Source of the DNA: Amycolatopsis sp. 195334CR
GTDB lineage: Bacteria; Actinomycetota; Actinomycetes; Mycobacteriales; Pseudonocardiaceae
DNA length: 64,000 nucleotides
Assembly: GCF_017309385.1 (NCBI RefSeq)
Contig: NZ_JAFJMJ010000003.1
Coordinates: 682,001 to 746,000 of the forward strand
Reading direction: 5' to 3'
A model generated the notes under the pieces. The model was not told where the DNA came from, made no database searches, and saw only the letters and a program-made list of their open reading frames with translations. Position 1 is the first letter of the stretch, and every line of letters starts with the position of its first letter. This document shows, one piece after another, positions 50,201 to 57,009 of this stretch. A program made the position numbers and the translations under genes.

Positions 50201-51693
50201 TCAGCTTCGGGTACGACGCGGCGGGCCGCGAGGTCGAGCGGTTGCTGGACACCGGCACCATCATCGCCCAGTCCTGGGACGCGAACCACCGGCTGGCGCA
50301 CCAGACGGTGTCCACAGTGGCCGGTGGTGGCCGGGCCCGGCTCATCCAGCGGCGGGAGTTCGCCTACCGCGCGGACGGCCACCTCGTCGGGGTGAACGAC
50401 CAGCTGGACGGCCCGCGGTCGTTCCAACTGGACGACGGTGGCCGGGTCACCGCCGTGCACGGAGCGGGCTGGACCGAGGAATACGCCTACGACAGCACGG
50501 GGAACGTGCGGGCCGCGGGCTGGACCGGCGGCGATCCCGAGGCCCACGGTGAGCGCGCGTACACCGGCACCCTGCTCACGCGGGCCGGGAAGGTGCGTTA
50601 CGAGCACGACCGCCAGGGACGCGTCGTGCTCCGGCAGCGGAAGCGGCTTTCGGCCAAACCCGAGAGCTGGCACTACTCCTGGAACGCCGACGACCGGCTC
50701 ACCGGCGTGGTCACCCCGGACGGGAGCCGCTGGCGCTACCTGTACGACCCGCTGGGCAGGCGGATCGCCAAGCTCCGGCTCGGCCACGGGGACACCGTGG
50801 CCGAGCGCACGGACTTCTGCTGGGACGGCCTGCAGCTCGCCGAGCAGGTGCACTCCGGCGGGCACGCGCTCACCTGGAACTGGGAGCCGGGCACCTTCCG
50901 GGCCGTTTCCCAGGTGGAACGCGTGCGCTCGGCGGATCAGGGCTGGGTCGACAGCCAGTTCTTCTCGATCGTGACCGACCTGGTGGGCACCCCGACCGAG
51001 CTGGTGGACGCGGCCGGTTCACTGGGCTGGCGCCGGCGGTCGACGATCTGGGGGCACGACGTCGGCTCGGCGGCGCAGCCGGCGGGCACCCCGTTGCGCT
51101 TCCCCGGTCAGTACTTCGACCCCGAGTCCGGCCTGAACTACAACCACTTCCGGCACTACGACGCGGAAACCGGCCGGTACGTCTCGACCGACCCGATGGG
51201 GCTGGCGCCGGGGCCGAACCCGCACGCCTACGTGCCCAACCCCACCGCCGCGATCGACCCGACCGGGCTTTCCCCGTGCCGCACCTACTACAGCGTGCAG
51301 GGCCGGTCCGACGCCGACCGCCTGATCAACGACGGTGGTGAACCGTGGCCGTCCGGTGTGGACGCGCAGGGCAGGCCGCGCAGCGAACTCGGTGACGGTC
51401 TCTACGCGTGGGAAACCCGTGATCAGGCGGAGCGCTACCTGGATATGGTCCGGAACCGCGATGGCGCGCCGAGTGATCTGGAGATCATCGAGCACCGCAT
51501 CCGCGGCGAGGACTTCGACGGGCTGCGGTCGGCGGACATGACCACAATGGACGATGACGCGGCGACGGAGCTGTGGCAGCAGGGCGGGAACCACGACTAC
51601 GAGCACATCCGCCGGGGCACCGGCCGGTTCGGCCCGGAGAACTACTTCCACCACAGCGTCTACCACCTGTTCGACACGAGGAGGCCCGGGTGA
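47236..51693 (+). CDS. RHS/YD-repeat polymorphic toxin with WXG-type export domain
   Basis: 1485 residues. Residues 1-250: helical WXG100-like region with Trp125-Gln-Gly127 (TAGWQGEGAEAY) and hydrophobic helices, the marker for type VII (ESX) export. Residues 256-330: Ser/Thr/Pro linker. From 336 (DPIDVATGEM): DUF6531 and the YD/RHS shell with dozens of G-R-x-x-x-Y-x-Y-D repeats. The shell closes at DPTGL (1341-1345). The last 138 residues (1348-1485) are the variable toxin: TYYSVQGRSDADRLINDG, ELGDGLYAWETRDQAERYLD, LEIIEHRIRG and ENYFHHSVYHLF. Strand-helix-(GLYAW)-helix order resembles ADP-ribosyltransferase toxins (Tre-like), a low-confidence inference. The stop overlaps the immunity gene (GTGA). 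Confidence 0.93.
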   Translation: MPEGNPLVAQAQSQTTGVTGIGIAESAVDLANGVSDGSWVEAGLGAVGVGLEVLSLVVDPIGTLASYGVSWLIEHVQPLKEALDWLAGDPPVIQSFSDTWANVAAEVNAIAGDLGNEVTNGTAGWQGEGAEAYRGAAAEQADALAGAASLADGISAGVMIMGTVVAAVRELVRDLVAELVGKLITWALEAAGTLGFATPVIAVQATTAITKTINKISEFIRKLVKTIGNVSPKIKKIIDKLGEIIEKLSKMLRKGGKPGSSTTPSSTKPNTTKTPDTTPNSPDTTPSGTDTTPDSPTTPDSGKPGSNNPGSDSPSNRPDDVNDTKTPIDQRKCENDPIDVATGEMVLPQTDVELAGVLSLVLRRTHISSYRAGLTFGPSWASTVDQRLEFDTEGVLFVAEDGMLLAYPTPPETGSVLPAAGPRWPLSRSGDGFTVQRDSGQSLHFPDTGPVAPLAAIEDRSGNRITVERDGSGQPLAVQHSGGYRVEFDHDGGRAVALRLAEPAGPGIVLVRYGYDERGRLTEVVNSSGRPLRFEYDLAGRIVQWTDRNGEWYRYLYDARGRCVANQGSGGFLNGTFSYDQDGTRFTDALGNSTTYRFDERKNVVAETDPLGHTWLQEWDADDRLVSRTDPLGRRTSYEYDQDGNLTRLTRPDGTQALAEHNELGRPTVTVDPDGAVWRRSYDHAGRVVSITDPTGATTTCTYHENGQLASVTDALGRTRRTEVDAAGLPLAEVDVRGGVTRYQRDQFGRIISVTDATGATARMAWTVEGKLLSRTAPDGSVERWQYDGEGNEVEYQDAAGRGVSVRTTHFDLPAVETRTDGSSLRFTYDAALRLRTVTNAQNLEWHYEYDAAGRLVAETDFNGRRVQYEHDEAGQLTGRTNGLGERIGFVRDRAGRMLERQYGGLVESFEYDPVGRLVRARNADADLVLSRDLLGRVISESVNGHAVTSAYDAAGRRISRRTPTGAESHWQYGESGLPAVLTTAGHTVSFGYDAAGREVERLLDTGTIIAQSWDANHRLAHQTVSTVAGGGRARLIQRREFAYRADGHLVGVNDQLDGPRSFQLDDGGRVTAVHGAGWTEEYAYDSTGNVRAAGWTGGDPEAHGERAYTGTLLTRAGKVRYEHDRQGRVVLRQRKRLSAKPESWHYSWNADDRLTGVVTPDGSRWRYLYDPLGRRIAKLRLGHGDTVAERTDFCWDGLQLAEQVHSGGHALTWNWEPGTFRAVSQVERVRSADQGWVDSQFFSIVTDLVGTPTELVDAAGSLGWRRRSTIWGHDVGSAAQPAGTPLRFPGQYFDPESGLNYNHFRHYDAETGRYVSTDPMGLAPGPNPHAYVPNPTAAIDPTGLSPCRTYYSVQGRSDADRLINDGGEPWPSGVDAQGRPRSELGDGLYAWETRDQAERYLDMVRNRDGAPSDLEIIEHRIRGEDFDGLRSADMTTMDDDAATELWQQGGNHDYEHIRRGTGRFGPENYFHHSVYHLFDTRRPG

Positions 51694-52076
51694 CCGGCGA
51701 GTTCAGGTTGCAGCGCCAGAAGAACGGGCGCGGCTACTTCGGCCACGTGAAGGTCCGCACGGTCCCCGCGACCACGCCGTCGGTGTCCTGGGCCATCCCC
51801 GCGGGCGACCAGGCTTCGCTGCAGGCCAAGGCCGACGCCGAATTCGTCGAGGCAGCGCTGGCCGGCGTGCGCGACGGGCTCGACCTGCTGCGCGACCTGG
51901 GCACCGATGTGGACGGTCACGCGGTGGAGATCGTCGAAGCACTGGCGTACCTGACCGACCTGGACGAGTCGGCGGTGCGGGCCGCGGGAACCCTCGCCGT
52001 GGCCGACGCCTTCGGTGCCCGCGACCGCTTCGACCTGACCTTCGACTCCGGCTGGCGCGTCACCCCTCTCCCCTGA
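51690..52076 (+). CDS. EF-G domain IV-like protein, candidate immunity protein
   Basis: 128 residues. GTG 51690 overlaps the RHS stop by GTGA, the position of an immunity gene. The protein looks like an isolated domain IV of elongation factor G: G-[EK]-F-x-x-Q then GRGYFGHVKV (13-22; EF-G reads GRGQYGHVKI), helix EFVEAALAGVRDGLD (51-65) and DLDESAVRAAGTLAVADAF (90-108; EF-G reads EVDSSEMAFKIAGSMAIKE). No GTPase or other EF-G domains are present, and the loop His at the tip of domain IV is missing. A decoy or binder for a toxin that recognises domain IV is the natural reading (inference). Followed by the gene at 52093. Confidence 0.82.
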   Translation: MTGEFRLQRQKNGRGYFGHVKVRTVPATTPSVSWAIPAGDQASLQAKADAEFVEAALAGVRDGLDLLRDLGTDVDGHAVEIVEALAYLTDLDESAVRAAGTLAVADAFGARDRFDLTFDSGWRVTPLP

Positions 52077-52092
52077 CACCGGCGGAAACCAG

Positions 52093-52599
52093 GTGACCGC
52101 GACCACGACCTCCGGCGACAATGGCCCGGTGAACCCGGAAACCGCCGTGAGCGAACTGCGTACCGCGCTCGGCCTGTGGTACGTCGGCCAGGTCGGCGCG
52201 GATGCCTTGGTACGGGCGGCGTGCACCCTGCTGGTGGCCGGGTTCGACGGACTGTCGCTGTGCATGCTCGCCGCGGTGTCGGTGCGCGACGCCGACGCCG
52301 AGGTCCCGGAGTACCTCGAAGCCGCGCTGCACGAGGTCGGTCTCGACTTCCACCCACGGGACACGCCCGCCGCCCGTGAAGCGGGTCTGCGCGCGATGGC
52401 GGCACAGACGTTGGCGCAGGTGCTCACTCCCCGGCGACTGACGTCTTGGGCGCACTGCGCCTTCGGGCACACCACGCTCGACCTCGCCGAGCGGTTGGCC
52501 GAGCTGGACGACCTCTACGACATGGCTGACTACGACGAGCGGCCGACCGGCGACCTCGACGCCGAGGTCATGGCCGAAGCGCGGCGCCTCACCAGCTGA
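52093..52599 (+). CDS. Small acidic helical protein in the toxin locus
   Basis: 168 residues, no signal peptide or membrane segment. Mostly helical with a Leu/Ala-rich core (SELRTALGLWYVGQVGADAL, LTSWAHCAFGHTTLDLAERL) and an acidic C-terminus. The start is uncertain: GTG 52093 or GTG 52129. It follows the EF-G-like gene by 16 bases and is probably co-transcribed. It may be a second immunity protein from an earlier toxin or an accessory factor; I do not recognise the family. Confidence 0.65.
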   Translation: MTATTTSGDNGPVNPETAVSELRTALGLWYVGQVGADALVRAACTLLVAGFDGLSLCMLAAVSVRDADAEVPEYLEAALHEVGLDFHPRDTPAAREAGLRAMAAQTLAQVLTPRRLTSWAHCAFGHTTLDLAERLAELDDLYDMADYDERPTGDLDAEVMAEARRLTS

Positions 52600-52762
52600 C
52601 GCCGGAAACTCCCGGCGAATTGCGGTGGCGCCAAGTTTTCTGCTTCGACTGGTTGCCGCAGGTTCGCATCGAACACCAGCGGCCCGTCCGAGCGCGGGAG
52701 TGGTCGTAGAACGCCTGTTGGCACGCGTCGTTCGCGCACACCTTGAGCCTGCACCACTCGCC
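52589..52762 (-). pseudogene. CGNR zinc-finger fragment (3' part of broken gene)
   Basis: The minus strand reads GEWCRLKVCANDACQQAFYD, then RWCSMRTCGNQSKQKTWRHR, an almost complete CGNR zinc finger with four Cys; the signature CGNR is changed to CGNQ. Upstream of GEW the frame runs into antisense of the next fragment, so there is no intact N-terminal domain. It overlaps the end of the previous gene by 11 bases. Confidence 0.75.
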
Positions 52763-52763
52763 C

Positions 52764-52928
52764 GTCGTCATCGCTCGGACCAACGCCGCCGCCGAACACG
52801 CGCGGCTGACGGTCGAACTCGATGAGGACGGCTGGTCACTGACGCCACGTGCGACCGGGATCACGGGTGCCTTGGGACACCTCGTCGCCGAAGTGGACCA
52901 TATTCTCGCGTGCGGCGGCACCGGCTGA
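52764..52928 (+). pseudogene. CGNR-protein linker/ABATE fragment, inverted
   Basis: The plus strand reads ARTNAAAEHARLTVELDEDG, then W-SLTPRATGITGALGHLVAE and VDHILACGGTG-stop. In intact CGNR regulators this stretch comes directly before WxRLKVC, which here lies next door on the opposite strand. Joining the two gives a continuous protein (CGGTG-EWCRLKVC). So a piece of about 165 bp has been inverted inside an old gene. The remaining gap to 53066 holds no recognisable gene. Confidence 0.65.
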
Positions 52929-53066
52929 CGCACCGGATTCGACCGGCTACGTCGTCTCGGGCACCCTCGTGCTGGCCGTCGTCGGTCACGTTCTTCTCAC
53001 CCAGGCACAAGGTCGTGCAGGAACCAGCCGGCGAATACTCGGAACTCGCCCGGTGACGCTTCGGGT

Positions 53067-54884
53067 TCACCCGGACAGCTTCGCCATGATCGCCCTGGCG
53101 TACGCGGTCGCGGTACCGCACGGATCGCCGGTCCGGTTCGACGTCACTTCGAGGACTTCCGTGCGCTGGTCGTCGATCTGCCGTTGCGTCCAGGTGAGCA
53201 CGCAGTGGCCGGTGTTCACCTGCGACAGATAGGCGTCGGTCCCGTCGACCTTCGTGGGGTCCCCGGCATCGCGAGGGGGTTTGCCCGGTTCTCCCTGCGT
53301 CACCCCCAGGCTCATGGTGCCGAATGGTCCTTCCCACCGGCAGCCGCGCAGGAGGTACGGGGTGGCCTTGGTGGCGCCACCCACCGCCGACCGCGCCGTT
53401 TCACCGTCCACAAGGGAGCACGGATCCGCGAGAAAAGCGCTGTGCGGAGGGGCTTCCCAGCGGAACACCTCCGTGCGCAGCCGGTCGACGACGACGCGCA
53501 GCACGGCCGTCACCGGAGCGCAGGTGTCGGCCGTGCCGGTGGGGAACTGGATCCCGATGCCCAGTTCGGGACGCGCGGGCGTCTGGACGAGCGCGCCGCA
53601 GCCGGTGTCCACATCGGTCAGCAGCACGGGCAGGCCGTCGATGTCCACCCCGGCGTCCCGGCCCGATTCGGTGCCGGCGTCGCTGTCCATCCCGATGGTC
53701 AGCCAGACGTTGAGGTCGGCTTCGGAGGTCTCGTAGGTGCATTCGCCGGGCTCTTCGGAGCGCCACGCGGTGAACTCGCCGACCGGGTCCAGTTCGACCC
53801 CGTCCAGCACCCGGCACGGATCCACCTGGCGCAGTCGTGCGTCGGCCAGCGCATCCCCCACCGGTAGCGGCAACGCGGTGGCCCGGCCGCCGATCACGTC
53901 CTCGAAACCGGCCGTCGCGGCGAACGCCACCGCGGCCGCGCAGAGCACTCCGGCCAGCACGGCGGTGACCTTGCCGCGCGAGCGTTTCAGCGGTTCGGGC
54001 ACCGGCCACGACAGCACCTCGCGGATCCGCGCGTCCTGTGCCGCGATGAGGTCGCGCACGCAGTCGGGCCAGCCCGCGCCGGGCGGCACCGGTCCCAGCA
54101 GGCCGAGCAGTTGCCGCGGGGTCGGGCGCAGTGCCGGCTCCTTGGCCAGGCACGGCTCGGCGAGCTCGGCGATCCCGGGCGGGAGTCCACTGAGGTCCGG
54201 TCGCGTGTGGACGATGTTGTACAGGGTCTGCGCCGCGGTGTTCCCGGTGAACGGGGCCCGCCCGGTCGCCGCCATGACCAGCAGCGCGCCGAGCGAGAAC
54301 ACGTCGCTCGCCGGGGTGAGCACCCCGCTCGTGGCCTGCTCCGGGGACATGAACGCGGGCGAGCCGATGATGGCACCCGTGCTCGTGAGATCCGAGCCCT
54401 CGACGGCGCGGGCGATGCCGAAGTCGATCACGCGGGGCCCGTCGGCGGCGAGCAACACGTTGCCCGGCTTGAGATCGCGGTGCACGAGTCCCGCGCGGTG
54501 GATGTCGGCCAGCGCGGTGGCGAGCCCGGCGGCAAGGTACCGGACGGCCTCGGGCGGCAGCGGTCCCGCCGCGTCGACGGCCTCACGCAGGTTCGGCCCC
54601 GGCACGTGGACCGAGGCCAGCCAAGGAACCTCGGCATCGGCGTCGGCGTCGAGCACCGCGGCGGTGTAGGCACCGGAGACCTTGCGCGAGGCCTCCACCT
54701 CGTGGCGGAACCGGTCGCGGAAACCGTTGTCGTGGGCGAACTCCGGGTGGATCTGCTTGAGCGCGGCCAGCCGCCCGTCCGGTGACAGTGCCAGCAGCAC
54801 CCGGCCCATGGCGCCCTCGCCGAGCGAGGCGAGCAGCCGGTAACGGCCGGCGGTACGCGGTTCGGCGGGGTCGAGCGGCTTCAT
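53067..54884 (-). CDS. Receptor-type Ser/Thr protein kinase (PknB-like) with exported DUF3558-like domains
   Basis: 605 residues. Kinase domain 15-275: glycine loop LGEGAMGRVLLA, Lys in LAALKQIHPE, HRDLKPGNVLL, DFGIARA and APE-like MSPEQA. One membrane helix (TAVLAGVLCAAAVAFAATA, about 310). Outside: two repeats of a Cys-containing domain beginning RQVDPCRVLDGV and LADPCSLVDGE, in the style of DUF3558 lipoproteins. The start ATG 54884 overlaps the stop of the kinase gene in front (ATGA), so both are made from one mRNA. Confidence 0.94.
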   Translation of the reverse strand: MKPLDPAEPRTAGRYRLLASLGEGAMGRVLLALSPDGRLAALKQIHPEFAHDNGFRDRFRHEVEASRKVSGAYTAAVLDADADAEVPWLASVHVPGPNLREAVDAAGPLPPEAVRYLAAGLATALADIHRAGLVHRDLKPGNVLLAADGPRVIDFGIARAVEGSDLTSTGAIIGSPAFMSPEQATSGVLTPASDVFSLGALLVMAATGRAPFTGNTAAQTLYNIVHTRPDLSGLPPGIAELAEPCLAKEPALRPTPRQLLGLLGPVPPGAGWPDCVRDLIAAQDARIREVLSWPVPEPLKRSRGKVTAVLAGVLCAAAVAFAATAGFEDVIGGRATALPLPVGDALADARLRQVDPCRVLDGVELDPVGEFTAWRSEEPGECTYETSEADLNVWLTIGMDSDAGTESGRDAGVDIDGLPVLLTDVDTGCGALVQTPARPELGIGIQFPTGTADTCAPVTAVLRVVVDRLRTEVFRWEAPPHSAFLADPCSLVDGETARSAVGGATKATPYLLRGCRWEGPFGTMSLGVTQGEPGKPPRDAGDPTKVDGTDAYLSQVNTGHCVLTWTQRQIDDQRTEVLEVTSNRTGDPCGTATAYARAIMAKLSG

Positions 54885-56743
54885 CGCGGCAACCTCGGCA
54901 CGACCTTGTCCGCGACTTCCCTGGCCTGGCGGCAGGTGTCGACGGGGTTGCCCTCGGCAGGCGGGCGCACCCGGATGCTCGCGACCTCCCTCGGCTGCCC
55001 TTCGGTCCCGTGCTGGAGCCAGCGCAGTTCGCAGACGTCCGGCTCCGTTTCGGTGAAGGACCGCTGGTACGCGGTCATGCCGCCGATGGTGATCCGCTCA
55101 CCGCGAGTTTCGTCCGCGTTCGGCGGCGAATCGTAGTAGTCGAGCTGGACGGAGACCGAGGCCGAGTCGGCGACGTACCACGTGCAGCTGTGCGAGGTGC
55201 TGCTGAACCGGTCGGTGGGCAGCACCCCGAAGATCGGCTGCGCTTCGAGGTCGGTGAGCAACGCGCAGGCGTCGACCTTGCCCAGCGTGGTGTTCTCGTC
55301 CGGCAGCCGGGCGCTGCCGCCGGTGATGGCCAGGACGGCCTCGCCCAGCTTGGCTTTGGCGTCCTCGCAGAGCTCGGCGGTCGCACCGGCCGCGTCGTCG
55401 CGGGCGACGTCCACGCTGAGCGCGGATTCCGGATCGTCAGGCAGGGCGACCGTGGCGCGGCACCGGTCCCGTACCCGGTCCGACTCGGCGCGGACGAGGG
55501 CCGGCATGCCCGCCACGGTGGCGGTCTCGGTCGCCTCGGCCGCGGGGATCGGCACGGACGGCACGCCAACGGAAACCTCGTGCTGCCCGCCGCTGACGAA
55601 CGCGCAGCCGGTGAACCCCATGCGGTTCCGGACGTCGAGGCCGGCGAGCACCTTGCACGGGTCGATGTGGCGAAGACCCGCCACGCTCAGCGGCGCGGGC
55701 GGCGGAGGTGGTGGCGGCGGTGTCGTGGGTCGCGGCACCGGCGCTTCGGCGGGTGGGGCCGCCTGCGGTGTGGACTGCGCGAGCAGCACGGAGACCGTCA
55801 CCGCACCGGCGACGACGGCAGCGGCGCCGACCACGGCCGCCGCGATCTTGCCTCGCCGCCCGCGCAGCGCGCGCGATGCCGCCTTCTCGCGGCCGGTGAT
55901 CAGCGCGTGCACGGCATCGGGCCACGGTCGCGGGCTCGGCGCGAGCGCACCGACCGCATCGAGGAGCTGGCTCGGTGACGGCCTTCGCAGCGGGTCCTTG
56001 GCCAGGCACGGTTCGGCCAGGTACCGGATCGCGGGCGGCACCGCGGCCAGGTCGGGTTCGAGGTGCACCACGTTGTACAGGGTCTGCGGCGTCGACCGGC
56101 CGGTGAACGGGGCCCGGCCCGTCGCCGCCAGCACCAGCAGGCCGCCGAGGGAGAACACGTCGCTCGCGGGGGTCAGCCGCTGTCCCTGGGCCTGCTCGGG
56201 TGAGAGGTATCCCGGCGAGCCGATGATCGCGCCGCTCCGGGTCAGTTCCGAGTCGCCCTCGCTCGCCCTGGCGATGCCGAAGTCGATCACCCGCGGCCCG
56301 TCGGCGGCGAGCAACACGTTGCTGGGCTTGAGATCCCGGTGGATCAGCCCCGCGCGGTGGATGTCGGCCAGCGCGGTGACCAGTCCGACCGCGAGCCTGC
56401 GCACCACGTCCTCGGGCAGCGGTCCGGCGGCGTCGACCGCCTCCTGAAGCGTCGGCCCCGCGATGTACAACGACGCCAGCCAGGGTTCCGGCGCGTCAGG
56501 ATCCGCATCCAGGACCGGCGGCGTATACGCCCCCGAAACCCGCCGCGACGCCAGGACCTCGTGGCGGAAGCGCTCGCGAAACCCGGGGTCGTGCGCGAGG
56601 GCCGGGTGGACCTGCTTGAGCGCCGCCAGCCGCCCATCCGGCGCCCGGGCGAGGGAGACCCGTCCCATGCCACCGGTACCGAGCGAGGCAAGCAGCCGAT
56701 AGGGCCCGACGTCCGCGCTCAGGCCCCTTCTCGCGAACTCCAC
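54881..56743 (-). CDS. Receptor-type Ser/Thr protein kinase, paralogue of the next gene
   Basis: 620 residues. Same layout as the following gene: glycine loop LGTGGMGRVSLA, LAALKQVHPA, HRDLKPSNVLL, DFGIARASEG, membrane helix (AAAVVGAAAVVAGAVTVSVL, about 335), a poly-Pro spacer, then two exported domains starting RHIDPCKVLAGL and GKVDACALLTDL. The high similarity of the two kinases points to tandem duplication. GTG 56743 is chosen because the kinase domain begins shortly after it and GGGGGA precedes it; longer in-frame starts would add an unlikely Arg-rich extension. The 266 bases to 57009 show no gene. Confidence 0.93.
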   Translation of the reverse strand: MEFARRGLSADVGPYRLLASLGTGGMGRVSLARAPDGRLAALKQVHPALAHDPGFRERFRHEVLASRRVSGAYTPPVLDADPDAPEPWLASLYIAGPTLQEAVDAAGPLPEDVVRRLAVGLVTALADIHRAGLIHRDLKPSNVLLAADGPRVIDFGIARASEGDSELTRSGAIIGSPGYLSPEQAQGQRLTPASDVFSLGGLLVLAATGRAPFTGRSTPQTLYNVVHLEPDLAAVPPAIRYLAEPCLAKDPLRRPSPSQLLDAVGALAPSPRPWPDAVHALITGREKAASRALRGRRGKIAAAVVGAAAVVAGAVTVSVLLAQSTPQAAPPAEAPVPRPTTPPPPPPPPAPLSVAGLRHIDPCKVLAGLDVRNRMGFTGCAFVSGGQHEVSVGVPSVPIPAAEATETATVAGMPALVRAESDRVRDRCRATVALPDDPESALSVDVARDDAAGATAELCEDAKAKLGEAVLAITGGSARLPDENTTLGKVDACALLTDLEAQPIFGVLPTDRFSSTSHSCTWYVADSASVSVQLDYYDSPPNADETRGERITIGGMTAYQRSFTETEPDVCELRWLQHGTEGQPREVASIRVRPPAEGNPVDTCRQAREVADKVVPRLPR

Positions 56744-57009
56744 CCTGGTCCCCCGCACGCCTCGCGTGACTTTCGTCGTCGGAATGTAACACCCACCCAC
56801 CCTCCGACGACGCGGGTCCACCCGCGGTTCCCCGGCTGACCCCAGCACCCTTTGCCGGGAATCCCGGAGAAACAACCGGGTGCAGCGGTTTCGCACGAAT
56901 TCGTACGCCTCGCCACCGGATCCGGTGATGTTCCCGGCGCTGCGAGTAACGGCCGAACTACGCTGTCGAGCGGTTACGTGAACGTGCGCAACACCGGGGA
57001 GCGTTTCTG

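Noticed and set aside
47059..50865. A 1268-codon open frame opposite the RHS gene
   Set aside because: Antisense of the YD-repeat shell; the sequence (HPDEVAVRAV and similar) has no protein family features.
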